A stretch of DNA of 64,000 nucleotides from Datnioides undecimradiatus (Eukaryota > Chordata > Actinopteri > Lobotiformes > Datnioididae): contig WARS01000052.1 in NCBI GenBank assembly GCA_008933995.1, forward strand, positions 4,774,001-4,838,000, read 5' to 3'. The translations under genes were made by a program, and so were the position numbers. How positions within the stretch are numbered: the first letter of the stretch is position 1; every line of letters begins with the position of its first letter. Below are positions 35,937 to 48,814 of the stretch, in pieces. Under the pieces are notes generated by a model that saw nothing but the letters and a program-made list of their open reading frames with translations, ran no database searches and was not told where the DNA came from.

Positions 35937-36359
35937 GATGCTTAAAAAGGAGCCTTGGGTAGCACGAAATGCAGGTCAGTAATTACGGTTTGCTCAGTTG
36001 AGCAACACTGTTAATCTGTATGTCACTGTTAATCTGCTGCTGTCTATATATGGATGTTGCTTCATCACACCTGAAGGCACAACAATTACTCTTTTCCTTT
36101 ACCTTTAAACTGGGTCATTAAGCACAACAGGATGAGTGTGAAATATTTTTAAATCTTTGGCCTGAAACAACATTCAACAAATGAAAATGGTCTGCACCTG
36201 AATGCCAAAGCTGTGACATAAGCCTGTCGCGTCAATAAAAAAAATAAAAAAAGAAGCAGTTCAGGAGAGAAATGCTTGGTCAGTTTTGACAACAGCGTCG
36301 CTAAATTGCCTAATTATGTGACTTCATTGGTGTGTGAGACAGCGTCTTTCCAAAGCGAC
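35937..36359. other. Non-coding stretch, nothing recognised
   Basis: Contains an imperfect short direct repeat (CACTGTTAATCTG at about 36007 and 36025) and an A-rich tract at 36236-36255. No gene. Confidence 0.5.
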
Positions 36360-36790
36360 ACTGGTAATCAGATTTAGAGCTCACATCTCTGACAGTTCAC
36401 CGTTCACTCACCTACCCTCATCCCGCCCCCTTTTGTCTTTGACATCACCTCTTTAAAGATTCATAAGCCAGGGCAATTTACATAAAAGTTAAAGCGTCTG
36501 ATTAGTCGTATTACAACCCACTCTGACCGGCGTGAGCCCTGCAGGGACTGGAGGATTGGCCAAGGTTACAGCTCAGGCATGTGCTCAACAGCACGCAATG
36601 GGACCCACCATGACACCAGGCATAGGAGAGATTATGAATTTCTTTGAAGGCAGAGTTATTCTACAGGATTTTAGAGTCTCTTTTACCTTCATGCTTCCCC
36701 TAATTATCAGTACTATGTGGGGACCACTTAATATCACTATTATTTTGACACTTATTAGACCGATTTAATTCCACCATTGATTCACACAAG
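36360..36790. promoter_or_regulatory. Candidate conserved non-coding block (unverified)
   Basis: Contains a KLF/SP-type CCCGCCCCC at 36422-36430, a Tcf/Lef- or Sox-like CTTTGACATC near 36437, TCTGATTAGTCG near 36497 and CCTAATTATCAG near 36698. Repeat-free. The plus-strand open frame (36532-36768) has no splice context. Confidence 0.33.
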
Positions 36791-36909
36791 GAGTATTTGT
36801 ATTTATGACACTCATTTTTTATTTTGCATGAATAATAACAGACTGTGGGCATGTTCTCCACAACACACACAAAGCTAATTTGTTTTGTTTTGTTTTTTAT
36901 TTATTTTTG

Positions 36910-37200
36910 TTAGCGCGCTGAAATGAGTGACCATGATGCAATGCCGGAACAATTTCATTGTTTTCATGAGCATGAAAAGGCATAAAAACACTGAAATTGA
37001 AACTATTCATTGCAATTCATTTGGGGTCATTAAGTCAAAATTTGCATTTAAATAGCAACATTAAAATGTTACATAGTATTGCTGAATAATGTGCTCATTC
37101 ATACCAGTGCATCATAATTAATGGGTGTTTCCAAGGAAACCTAAGGAACCTAATTGCTCACTGGGTGGTCTCATTATAGCAGCAACACAACGTTTTGCCC
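36910..37200. promoter_or_regulatory. Candidate conserved non-coding element (unverified)
   Basis: Repeat-free, with dense AT-rich cores (TCATTGCAATTCATTTGG near 37007, TTTGCATTTAAATAG near 37041, CATAATTAATGGG near 37111) and an octamer-like ATTTGCAT. It may be continuous with the block at 36360, separated by a short T-rich interval. Confidence 0.33.
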
Positions 37201-39278
37201 AAGTCTGGCTGACCAGAGCATAGAAACTGAAGCAGTTCATTAAAGGTGGCTACTGGGAATGCAATCAAGATCAAAAGTCACAGATTATACAACACATATG
37301 GAATACTTTACATCCTCTTTATGTTTCCCGGCTAATGTCTTGTCATACATTCTCACTGTGCAGACTCATCTGTCATTTTGGAATAATTCTGCGCTTTAAA
37401 CGTGAGATGTGCGCTGATGAATTTTGCAGAGGACCCTCAAGCTAACTTCTGCCCAGGCAACATCCCTAAGGCTTGGCAGAAATGCATCAGGACTTATAAT
37501 AATTGCCTCTGCTTGTTCCCCAGACATGCCACCAGCAGTCCACACTATGTTCTACAGGGTTTAAGAGAAACCCTCTGCAGGCCAATACAGACCTCTTTTA
37601 TAAAAGACAAAGAAATATAGCCCTCTTTCACAGGTAAGGCCCTGGGGCGTTCTAGCATGCATGTCTTGATAAGGAAAACAGTCATGCTTGACTGTAGGTT
37701 ATGGGTTTGAGAGGTTTATCAGGGCAACACAAGGTCTTTTTTGTGAGTGATGCAATAAAACTCATACATAAAATAATACTCGATGTAAAAATACCAGAGA
37801 CAGCCAGATAAAACTTTTATTTCTAAAACCTGCTTTAAAAAAGAAGATAAAATATACCTCTAATATTACATTTTCAAGCCAATGCACTTTAGCAAGGGCA
37901 ACAGTGCACCAATTTGTCAGTCATCTCCTCCATTAGCTGCAGTAATGCAGGCTATTATAGGCAAGGGGGGCAAATTGGAAGGGATGTGGCGCCTATGGGT
38001 GAACTAGGTGGCACCATTGCAGTTGCAGTGACATTTTGTTGTTTGTGTTGCAGGATGGAGCAAGAGGTGAGGAAGGTAGCCATATGGTGGGTATTTATCA
38101 GCCGATGGCTGCCAGAGTGATTGAATGTGAGCTGAAGGTGAAGCTGCAGACAGCTGAGAGGGAGAGCAGGGCCTGAGGCCCGGGGTCTGGTACCAGGCTG
38201 TTCATCATCTCCCTTAAAGGAAGGTCAACAGTCCAATGAATCACGCTCACCACCAAACTTACAGCTTGTTCTCTGTCAGCTTTACTGCATTTCACTGCAG
38301 TTCTCAGTGTTCAGCTTGAACCTAATCCAGTCCATGTGTCCCTGCTTGAGATTGTTTTGAGGAGATTGGAAGATACAAAGACGCCAAAGTCTTTTAAATC
38401 TAATGATCCAGTATTTTTTAGACATCATCAGAAATGGCCACTGACGTCAGTGAAGCAGCAACAGCACAGTTATAGAGTATTTGGTGAATTTGTGTTAAGA
38501 CAGGGACATAATGGAAAGGACGATAACCAGAATCAGATCTGATGTCAGACACAAATTTTACTGCGCACATGTGGTACAAAGACAGTGGAGCAGTTCTGTG
38601 AACACACATCACCCATTCAGAGCTCCAGTGGGAGCCCAGCGAATCCCATAAAGCATAAAGTTTTCATCAAAAAGTTCTTACTCAACCTCTTTAACCAGTC
38701 ACCAAGACCTCACAAAACACATGGGAGGAACATACACAAGAGGCAAGGAAGGCAGGGATTTGGCCTAGAATACTGTAGACTATGCAAAATATGACAAGGG
38801 CACTCATGTTTGAGAAAAGTAATCCTCCTCCATGTGAAATCAGAGCATTCTCTCTCTCTCAGGGAGACATAGCCTTACAACTTGGTAAAATGATGAAAAT
38901 ACAGAAGTTAATTCCCATTCTGACTGACTCATCTCATTGTTCAGAACACCAAAGGCAGATTTGGGTATCCCAGGGGGGTCAGTGTATGAGGTGCATCCAG
39001 TTAGCGCTGCAGAGCCAGCAGTTTCAGACCAGCAATAGGTTTAAATCTGTGCAAGTGTGACATATTAAATAAATAAAACGGCGCACGTGCAACAACGTCG
39101 AAGGGCAGCTGATCTACTCTGGTTGAGAGAATTTTTATCTTTCAGATCAGATACTCTAGTCCATTTAGCATTGGTAATGCAAGGGGCTGCTCTGCCATTA
39201 AGAAGCCAATAAACAATAGAAAAGAAGAAGAACGAGGAGAAGAATTAGAGGGAAAAAGTCACAGCTGAGCGGAATAAT
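37201..39278. other. Non-coding stretch, no gene supported
   Basis: Open frames up to 92 codons occur on both strands, without recognisable domains or paired splice sites. Bases 37390-37610 are GC-richer and could be regulatory. Confidence 0.45.
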
Positions 39279-39325
39279 AAGACATTTAATTTATATGACG
39301 CTTTTCAAGACACTCAGATGCTAAA
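39279..39325 (+). repeat. Head of the teleost repeat whose tail lies at 19480
   Basis: AGACATTTAATTTATATGAC, then GCTTTTCAAGACACTCAGATGC, resembles the common teleost start 'tttatatagcgcttttcaaggcactcaaagacgc'. Only this first part is present. Confidence 0.45.
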
Positions 39326-42112
39326 GAAAACTTGTTATCAGGTCCTGATTGTGATCATGCTAGCTTTTGATATATATGAAGAGACGGAAAGAAATGGTGT
39401 AGATCATGCTGACACAAAGTGATATTGAAGCATGGACATTAGCTGTGTCTACTTCTGGGCCAAAAACCTGTCAAACACAAATGAACATGACAATTGTTTC
39501 CTGTCATCCCCACTCTGTCTCCTCACTTCGCTTCCCCACTCATCACTTATACACAGCCTCATAAAAAGTAAGAAATGTCATGAAAATATTATTCTAAAAA
39601 CAGGACGCACTGATATGGAGAAGCATCACTTTCATTTCACTTCGCATGACACTATCACAGCTGCACAGAAGGCTTGTTTCATAGCAGGTGGTAAATACTG
39701 CAGCTCCCCTCCCAAGCAGCTCAGCCATCAACCCCTGAGGGTGCAACAGGAAGACTCACACTTTATAAGTATACGCACACGTACACACATTTTATCTGGC
39801 ACACCTTGGTGTTTGCTTCTCCAGATTCCTGTGTGACTAAAGCTTAAGTACAAATAATGCAGAGATAAAATGTTCGGTTACTGTTCAAGTAAATGTTTGA
39901 AGTGGTGAGACGTGGGGTTCAAGTGACCTTGAATGTGTTACGACGGTTTATGTGGCATTTTAGACAATTCGGAAACAACCGACAGGGGCCAGAAATTGCT
40001 GCCCTCTGGACATGCAATAAAGTCATCCAAATTCCTCGCCCAGCGCTGTCAGCTAAAATGCATTGTTGATTAGAGATGGGGGGGAGAAAAGCAAGACTCC
40101 AGGCTGGTTGCACACACAAAGGGGGACCAGGTATGTAAATACTCGCTGTGTACAAAAATGGTGTGCAGAGGAGCATCTCCAAACAAACAACTCATCGAGG
40201 TTTGCGGTGGATCAACAGACAGCGGGAGATCAATGCTGGCTTCCTGCTAAGAATTTGAGGAGGGTACAGTGGACACATGAGCACCGACACTTTGCAAAAT
40301 GAGGAGGAGAAAAAGGTCCACCTGACCCAATAATCACAGTTAATATTGTAATACTCATAACTGTCAATATGTAGAGTTAACAAGATGAATCCATAAATCT
40401 GCTCAGTCTGAGCTAAGCAAAGGCAGTACTCTTGAGTGTAGTCTTGCAGACTTGGGAGGGAGAAAAGAAACACATCACTGTCTTTGTAGCTGCATCGACA
40501 TGTGCTGGTGGGAAGCTCTGGACATCCCAAAACTTCATTGTCAGCGTCCTTCCTGTTTTGTCAGAAAAATCTCCTCAGAGCACAAGCAACAAGTAAAACA
40601 TGATTGCCATCAAAAACGCTGCATTTGTTGGCTTTTCATACATTAAAAAGGCTGCTCTTCCCACACAGCTGGCTGTCAGGATTTGTAAGTTGGAGGTTCC
40701 CAAAGCACATGAACGCACTACAGCATAAGTGTCAGCTACGCACACAGAGCAGCCGCCAGCAAACTTTCTCAACCAAATCTGAGAAGGCATGCAAAAACAC
40801 AGGTACTGCATGGTGCTTGAGCATCGTTATAAAAGATGCAAGAGCGAGGGAGAGGAGGCACTCATTGTGGAGGAAGCAGTCATGCAGGTGCTGCTAAGCT
40901 AAGAGCTTGAGACCAAGAGGAAGGAGTTAACAGTAAAAATACATATCCACACATTGCTATTGTTATTTGCATTGGTAGTTGTTTGTTTTTGAAAATAAAT
41001 GAGATGTTCAGTGTGATTTGGATTTTGTGACTGGCATTGTTTGTGTGGCTTGGCATTGGCAATTTTTTTTTCCTGGCACTCATTTGGAAATCAGTGTACA
41101 CACAAACGTAACATTTTACAACAATCCCATGTGGCTGCATTAATTAATTAGCTAGTCAGTTGAAAAAAAAATAACTTAATTAACAACAATTTTGATAAAT
41201 GGTTAATTTAGTACTTTATCAAGCAGAAAATATGAAAGAAATCCTGGTTTCAGCTGTGAAAGAACTGACAGAACAAGCAATTTAAAGGCATCAGTATGGC
41301 TTCTGGGAGAATGAAAAGATGGAACTACTAATAATCAAGAAATATAAAAAGGAATCAGGTGATTTATCAATAATACATAAGCTGAAGCTCCACATATGGC
41401 AAAGCAAAGCATTACATACATCCAATTGCTAAGGCACCTTGTCACTTTGTATGCTATTTCCTAAAATTATAATGACATTAACAGCAGAACATAACAGTGA
41501 CTTTAGATCAGGCCCATCTCAACCTTTAAGTGCACCTTCGGGATGTCATAAAACAGGGTTTTAACACCAACAAGTGAGGTCGACCAGAGTCTCTGTGCAG
41601 TGTTTTCAGCCACGTGCTGATTCAATGAGTTGAAGAGCTCAAACTGTTTTGGTGGCAGAGGGATCCTATTTGGTGTTGCTTAGGTGTCTTCAATAAAGAC
41701 TCTATGAGGTGTAAAATGTTTTGTGCTTTCTGCCTAAATACTACGATGTGTTCAAGGGATCAGTGCTTTGTTCCAAAGAAAGGAAATTACTCTCTTCACT
41801 CTGTTGGATGTATGCAAAGTCCCTGTCTCTCTTTCTCTCCTGCACACAGTGACACTGGCAGGTTATTGATTCCCAACCTCCCATTGTGTTGCATAGTGAA
41901 ACTGACACCTAACTCACAGCACAGATTATGCAGAAGTCGCTGCAAATGGTGAAGCAATGTGAGGGCTAACAGAAGGAGACGACGGCAGAATCCTCGTCCC
42001 TGTACTGACCCCTCTTCATTGATTACCAGCGAAATACAGTAACATTACTTTAATGAGTCTTTTCCTGGTTTTTAAAGCAAACCAGTTTAAACTGAATTTA
42101 GAGCACCTATTT
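39326..42112. other. Non-coding stretch, no gene supported
   Basis: A 134-codon open frame (plus, 39432-39836) shows no domain, and many overlapping frames of 60-110 codons occur on both strands between 39.4 and 41.1 kb because the GC content is higher there. A weak CTCF-like match (TGCCCTCTGGACA, 40000-40012, reverse) is present. No exon pair or repeat consensus was found. Confidence 0.45.
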
Positions 42113-42235
42113 AGGGTTGCAGTGGTAGACTATTTCAGGGTATACCATGGTATGAATAAATGAACAGCTATCATAGCATGTGCATTACATAAGCCTATCT
42201 ACAGTATTGAATTCTACCATATTAGCGTTGTCAGT
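42113..42235 (+). repeat. Possible degenerate teleost DNA-transposon fragment
   Basis: AGGGTTGCAGTGGTA at the start, then GGGTATACCATGGTATGAA and AATGAACAGCTATCATAGC, recalls the teleost elements with 'cggtataccgcggtat' and 'aatgaacggttatcat'. It is heavily decayed, so the assignment is tentative. Confidence 0.4.
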
Positions 42236-44240
42236 TATCAAACTGCCGAACTCCCATATCTTTACAACCCCGCCCCGATTCGATCTCCAGAGACCTCACA
42301 TGTATTGACCGATCATTGCTCCAAATTCCACACCAGGTAAAATCCAGGTCTGACTGAGCCTTTCCCACTCTTGAAAAGTATGCCCCTCTCGATTGAGTCT
42401 TCCCCAGCCACTGTCATTTTTCAAGACGTCGAGAAATCCATCTTTTTTCCTTAAGCTTGTCATATTCTGGCTTTATCATTAATGGTTTTCTATGGAATAA
42501 ATGCACATTAGAGCAAGACTGATACACTGGCAGTGCTAATATATCACGAGTCGTTTGCCAGCGTACATGTCAGACAATTATAAACAAGAAAAGTTACGAT
42601 GCAGAAATGCAAAATAATTGTTTAAAGTAGTGTAGAAACGGTGTCACCATTACATAATTTGCCCACCAGAGAGCACTTACAAATGTATTTTTCAATTGCA
42701 AATGTCTTTCTCAGCACACAACTAGGTCACAGCTCTTTAGAAGAAAACACATTTTGTTATGTGATTATGTTAAAAAGCAATATCACTGTGTATATCATTA
42801 TAAAACTCAGGATATGATGCACATAATTGTATTTTACATTTATTTATACTTTTTGTTCATTATTTATTAATTGATGGAATTTTCCTTTATTTATCTGATT
42901 GCATTTCTTCTCTGTAAAAGCCACCAAACTGAAATTATCTGCGTTTACTGTTTCCAGTGGTCGGCGGTCTGAGCAGCTGTGCTAACAGGATAGAGACGAG
43001 GACTCCATGACTGAAGAAAAGTCATAACCCAGGCAGAAGAGTGAGTCCAGCAAATGGTGATAAAAACAAGACAAGTAAGAGTTTTACGCAGTCAACAAAC
43101 CTATGAACTGCATCTGCAGCGGCTACACAGTAGCATGCACCATCCACATACAGCATAAGGCAGTGGCCACAAGGTACATCAAACATAATGAGGCATATTT
43201 CAAATGAAAATAGAAGAACATTCTAGGAACACTCCTACTGTTCTTGTGCCAGGAAAATGTCAGGTATACAGCAGATACCTTACCATGCCATACCTTCTTT
43301 CACTCAGTTGAATAAACACAGAGACGCTTAAGGGTGACAGCATGCATAGTTAAGTTACAGTCGAAACGACACGCTTGACAGCATGGACCGTATATTCACA
43401 CAGGGCATGCACGCTTCCACACGTCTGTCTCTTTTTTTTTTTTTTTTTTTATGCATCAGCCAAGACCAGCATATCAGAACAGCGCTGAACGTTAGAGTAC
43501 ATTGCATAGTAGCTTTTACACATAAGCTCGCCATTGTTTGCAAGAAAAGCATGCTTGCTTGAAAGCATCTAAATAGCTTTGCATTCATGTACAGAAAAAG
43601 AAGGTTGGTGCCCGGCTGAAAAAAGGCAGCACAAAGGTAATTCAGCCATTACATCAGACAGCTTATAAAAGCAGAGCCTTAAAATAAGCCAAACATCTAT
43701 TGGTTCAAGAGCGGGGCAGATTTACTGGGAGCATTTGGAGAGATTTATTTTCAAAAAGAAATATTTAACTTTTAGAAAAAAAAATGTTGTGAATGTAAAT
43801 CACATTATGATGTACTGATGAAGCACAACCCCTCCTTTAGCTTAAAGAATAGTACATGTAACTAATGGTAAAGTTGATCTTACATATAATTTTTTCAAAA
43901 ATCAATCAAAAATATTGAATATTGAAGTGACGGCACTTCTTTCCCTTAGTTTTTACTTTGCAGTAAGGCTGGGTTAGGCCTGAATAAGGACAGCAAGTGC
44001 CCAAAAAGAATCATCTCCCTCATTTAATTCTGCATGTGTGGGTGGATCTGATGATTCTCAGTCCAAGCGCTCACATTCCTGCCCGTCAGAAACATGGCCT
44101 CAGGGTGTGTGTGCCTACAATTCTCCAACACACAGGGTGGCTAGAGGAACACTGGCCACAGAGTTTAGTGACAACGTAGAAAACTGAAGCCTACCACTGA
44201 AACCAGTCCACAAAATGGAATAGGACAGGAGGTGAGCTAT
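42236..44240. other. Non-coding stretch with a long T run
   Basis: A run of 19 T lies at 43432-43450. Bases 42790-42900 are extremely AT-rich. The open frame on the minus strand across the T run (43588 to 43355) owes its lysine block to the run. No gene. Confidence 0.5.
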
Positions 44241-44253
44241 TGCCCCCTAGTGG
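44241..44253 (-). promoter_or_regulatory. CTCF-type motif, reverse orientation
   Basis: TGCCCCCTAGTGG is a full match to the reverse-complement CTCF core (CCACTAGGGGGCA on the minus strand). It is the best match in the window. It points left, convergent with the forward site at 7956. Some fish repeats carry the same string, so a repeat origin is possible, although no flanking repeat was recognised. Confidence 0.55.
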
Positions 44254-45335
44254 TCTGTTTGCCAAAAGCAGGGACTTCTAAGCCGAGTGAGAGTGAGGCT
44301 GGAAAGCAGGGTCACTGGACAGCCTCACTAAGTAAACTAACACACTCTAGATTATCTGCATTTGATAAAACTACTGTTCATCCTTGTTGAGAATGCAAAC
44401 TAAATACCCAAATTGTGTCTTTTCAGAACTTAATTCCTTTCTTTAGGCAAATCAGAACAGGGCAGCACAAATTAAAATGGTGGGAACATGAAACATGCTT
44501 GTTCATCCAAAAAGTGGAAAATTAAATATATAAAACCATACGCTGGAGGAGTGTTGAGGATTTTCTCCTTCTGTGCCGACAGAGAATGTGCAGCTGTTCA
44601 GGTGCTGTGCCAGCAACACGCCAAGGTTGACTCACTTCCAGAATCTGCTGTGCAGAATCATCCGGAGGCTGGGAGTCACCCATGCTGAGGCTGACTGACG
44701 CACTGTGCTGATTTCTTTATGAAAACCTAATAATGATTCACAGATATCATTCCAGATCTGTGGTATTGAAGAGAAATCTGTATTATAAAAGTATGTTTGT
44801 CATTTCAGAGTTTTTACTATCCTGATTTTTTTTGCAAAGATTTTAACAATCAAAGCATCTTGGTAAATGACATGCAATGACAGAGCTCAGTGGCTACGTG
44901 TAGGGGAGGAATAGAGCCTCAACAATACAACAAACAACAAAAAAATTAAAAATAACAAGAGCGTAGAAAATAAACATAAGCATATATCAAAAACATAAAA
45001 AACTAATAACACAATACAGTCAGTCTCTTTAAAAATAGGAAAAATTACAATATAAGTACCTGACAAACTTTAAACATGTGTAAATTATATTGTGCACTTA
45101 ATAATGTTCTGTTTATGTACCAGACTTTTTAGAAGAACATGAAAACTCTATGGGCTCTCTTCTCTTTTTTGTCATTGTTAAGCGACTGAAGAGTGCATCT
45201 GTGTATTTGTCACTTTTCGTTTCTAAAGAAGCAATAGCAGGAAAATGGAAATGGTAAATGCTGACATGCTTGTCAGATCTAATTAGAGTGCGACAACAAA
45301 CCGGCCCGGTGTCGCACAGTCCTGTAAAGCCATCC
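44254..45335. other. Non-coding stretch with an A-rich tract
   Basis: Bases 44925-45060 are A-rich low-complexity sequence. No gene. Confidence 0.5.
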
Positions 45336-45720
45336 ATTTTGTTGCTAAGTTACATTTCTCATCATCTGAGCAACAACAAAATTACAAGTGACAATTGTCG
45401 TGATCCCCTGGAAACTCACAGATCAACTGATAATTGGATGGTTCTTCACAAGCAAAGAACAAACGCCATAGTAGCGTCACACATAATTGCTCTGTGTCTC
45501 ACATTGAGGATTCATTAATGCTGGCTGGCTCTGCTGCCACTGTCTTGATTGGTTCACTCTGTTATGACAAGAACATTGTGATCACAAGAACATTCCCATG
45601 CTATAGAGTAACCCGCCGCACAGACGGTAATTGGAAGCACAAGGTTCTTGTGGCGCTGTTTGAGGTTTCAATGACAAACAGAAGATATGAGCAACACACT
45701 TCATGGCTTTAAGTTAATTC
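45336..45720. promoter_or_regulatory. Candidate conserved non-coding element (unverified)
   Basis: Repeat-free, with GTGACAATTGTCGTG near 45389, GATAATTGGATGG near 45429 and GGTAATTGGAAGC near 45626, and several CpGs (CCCGCCGCACAGACGG). The overlapping plus-strand open frames (45258-45518, 45434-45712) have no splice context or domain. Confidence 0.27.
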
Positions 45721-46544
45721 CACAGCACCCTCTCCAAAAAAAAAAAAAAAGCAAACTCAAAATGAAATAGTTCACAAAAGCCTTTGATGGCAGAAATTTT
45801 GAGGCTTCTTCAGTATAGCAGGCACAATTGAATAAAAATAGGTTCTTCAGAGTGCTTTAGCTCAATGGCTGTTTGTGTAATGTAGCATGAATATTACAAA
45901 TTGCTACAGAGGCCTGTCTCTTATCCTCTCCATATTCTGGTGCACTTCTGAGCAGTCAAGGTCCTTTTAATGCGTATTCTCTTAGTCAAGTCTTGTACAT
46001 GGTAAACAACCTCACTCACATGTCCCCCATTCATTCTTCCAACAATCAACCTTGCATTTGCCTTTAAAATGGCTGTTTCTTTTGTCAGACATCTGCCACG
46101 GCAAAGCCAATTAACCTTTTTTCAGCTCAAATGCATGTTGGGTCAGGACAGGGTAGACAGATTTTCACGTGAAAGACATGGTTTTGTGAAAAATGAGTGC
46201 GGGAAATGTGGGGAGAAAGCTGTTCATTTGGCGGAAACACATACACTACGTAGCGAGACAAGATAAAGAGATTGAATGGGAGGCTGAAAGAGTAATTTGG
46301 CTGTAATGTGGCAGCCAGGTAAGTGGTCACACTGTCATGTCTGTTATGTGGCGACACGTGCAGATCGTGATAGATGGCTTAAATGCATGGTTCTTTGCTC
46401 AGTGACTTCAGTGCCTTCAATTCCTGCTCACAAAACCCATCTTTCCACACAAATGGTCGCATTAAATGGAAAAATATTGTGTAATTTATAGTATCCAGTA
46501 TTGTCCAAAAAGAGTGAGAGTAACAGGTACAATATTTGTAATGT
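45721..46544. other. Non-coding stretch, no gene supported
   Basis: A run of 15 A lies at 45736-45750. Short overlapping open frames at 46069-46491 are not convincing. Confidence 0.5.
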
Positions 46545-46790
46545 TAACCTTCTTAGTTTAGTGTGCTAGCATGCTAGCGTGTGCTACTTAGCACTAAAAA
46601 CCAAAGTACTGCAGAATTTAAAAGTCTGACCTAATTATGCCAGAGGATGGCTGTTTATAGTAATCCATCCCACAGAAGCTGACACTCAGAAACCGCAGCT
46701 GTTAACCTCATGATTCATCCTCTGGCCACCATGAATATGTTTACAATGTTACATGGTAATTCATATGATAGCTGTTGGGCTGTCTATAAT
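46545..46790 (+). repeat. Teleost interspersed repeat, TTAGCATGCTAAC family, copy 2
   Basis: TTAGTTTAGTGTGCTAGCAT at 46553-46572, then GCTAGCGTGTGCTACTTAGC and ACTAAAAACCAAAGTA, later GATTCATCCTCTGG and CACCATGAATATG near 46711-46740, then TGGTAATTCATATGATAGC, follow the order of a very common teleost repeat. It is shorter and more decayed than the copy at 53801. Confidence 0.6.
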
Positions 46791-47695
46791 TCAGTTTGGT
46801 ACACAGTGGTAGGCCGACTAAACATCACTGTGGTCCATAAGGATTACACATTAGACTGAGTCACACTGCTGCACTTGATGACATATTCCTTTGTGAGAAT
46901 GAATATGGGCGCTGTAGTTTACTTTGAGTCGATCCCACATACCATGCCAGTACCATATTATTATTAATCCACGGCTGAAAATTGTCCTCAACATGTGCAC
47001 TATTCCTATGCTTTTGGTAGTATCTTAGCTTTCAAAATAAATATATATATGATAAAATAAAGAAGTATTTATGACCCATTTTGAAACATTAATGACTCTG
47101 GGCTAAGTGGAACAGGCGGCTGGGGGACAGGAGAGTACAGACGACGACTAACGCATTGTTGGTGTTGGTCTTTTCATGGGATTTGTTAACAACAGGAAAA
47201 AATACAGAATAACACCAACCTTATCGCTTTACATATGCAATGTAAAAATGATATCTATGATAATCTGCTGCTGCTCAGTAGGATTTTAATCTGAGATAAA
47301 GACGCATTTAAATTCCTCCAGGAAAAGATGCTGAGGTTGCATGCTCTTTTTCTACTGTATCTTGAAATGCACCCATACAGACACTTTGGTAACGTATATT
47401 TCTATCTGCCAGTAAACCTGAGAGTCTGTTTTGATTGTTACTCTCTGCAGAGCAAGCTTCAAGAGTGATCTAACAACACAGAGGTGCTATGTATCAGAGA
47501 AAAACACAGAGCATGCACAACATAATAGCCATCCTATAGGATCAACTGGAATTACAATATGTGTTCACAACTGGGTAAAACAGCATCCATCTCCAGTGGA
47601 TACAAATCTGCTGCTGTGAAAATATGCAGGGAGGGTAAAAACAATTCAATTTGTGTGGGCTGTTCAGGATAACCTCTAATTCAGTGCTTCCTTCA
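46791..47695. other. Non-coding stretch, no gene supported
   Basis: Short AT run (ATATATATAT) at 47041-47050. No gene or recognised repeat. Confidence 0.5.
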
Positions 47696-47699
47696 GTAC

Positions 47700-48180
47700 C
47701 CAAAATGTAAAATGCAAATGCAAAACGAGAGAATAACAAATGGAGCGTGATAAGCAGTGGAAATTGCTGATAAAGAGAAAATTGTTACAGAGACTAATGT
47801 GCTCGGAAGCTGGTCAGTTATTTAGTACGTCGCCATCTCATCTCTTTAGACGACCATTTGCTATTTTGATTGATGCGGGAGAGCATCGCCGGACGGAGTT
47901 TAGCCTGAACGCTGAAGGAAAGAGGAATGGAATCGGTGAAACAGGGGAGCAGCTGGACAAAAGTATGATTCACAATTCCCAGCTACTCCAGGAAACCCTG
48001 GCCTGATGGACTGCTGATGAGTGGTGGATGTTGTGGCGGATGAATGGAGGACAGAGAGAGCCTGCTGAGAGGTCAATAGTTCTGCGCTGACCTGTGAAGA
48101 ACTCCATTATACCTCGATCACATCTCTGACTCACTCCTTTTTTCCAACTGGTGCAGTCAGCCAATACTGAGCAGTAACAA
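47700..48180. promoter_or_regulatory. Candidate conserved non-coding block with an 88-codon open frame
   Basis: Repeat-free and CpG-retaining (TTAGTACGTCGCCATC near 47822, GACGACCATTTGC near 47849, AGAGCATCGCCGGACGG near 47880). An ATG-started open frame of 88 codons (47740-48006) crosses it, but I recognise no domain and see no splice context or Kozak-like start, so regulatory DNA is the preferred reading. The TTTTGATTGATGCGG stretch includes a PBX/MEIS-like TGATTGAT at 47867-47874. Confidence 0.3.
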
Positions 48181-48539
48181 TATCATTGTTGCAAACTGGA
48201 CTAGAGTCCTGATTCAATCACAACCCTGTACAGAAATATATCACACAGTCGTCTCTTGCTTTCAGCAAAAGTTTGCAAGCACTTTGGCTGCCGTGCAGGT
48301 TGCAATTTGATGACATTTCGGTCAATACATTGCCCTTCTATTTGATCTCAAAACCTTACTTCAAGAGCACAATGCTTCGAAGAGTGGAAGACAGCATATC
48401 TACACAATTGTAAAGTTGATTTATATGATCTGTTACAAACAAGCAAATGGCTGCCCCCTCACGTTCGATGAAACAAAAAAAGGAGAGAACAGAGCTGATT
48501 GAATTCCATTACATAACACCTTTGTCTGTTGTTGAGAGG

Positions 48540-48765
48540 AGCAATCTGTTATTGCTGAAGCTACGCTTTGTCACTGCCATTACAGCCAAACAATTACATG
48601 CCTGATTGTATTCACTTTGCCCTTACACACACCCACTGCAATTCTTTATGCTCTTACAACTGACTGAAATGCTTTGCATATGACACAGCTGCTAAGTTGC
48701 ATATTCCATTTAGAGGCAGGGAGACTATAAAAACCTGCAGGAAATAAGTGATATTAAATATGAAA
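48540..48765. promoter_or_regulatory. Candidate conserved non-coding element (unverified)
   Basis: Repeat-free, ending immediately before two transposon relics (48815 and 49152). Contains CAAACAATTACATGCC near 48587 and GCTTTGCATATGACAC near 48671 (octamer-like). Confidence 0.28.
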
Positions 48766-48814
48766 AGGAGCTTTAATTACTCCTGTGGATCAGGGTGTAT
48801 CCCATATTCTAGGG

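Noticed and set aside
39432-39836. 134-codon open frame on the plus strand
   Set aside because: No recognisable motif. The GC-richer local composition yields many overlapping frames on both strands here.
40000-40012. CTCF-like TGCCCTCTGGACA
   Set aside because: Matches the core on one side only (about 10 of 13), weaker than the four reported sites.
48452-48464. CTCF-like TGCCCCCTCACGT
   Set aside because: Right half does not match the CTCF consensus.
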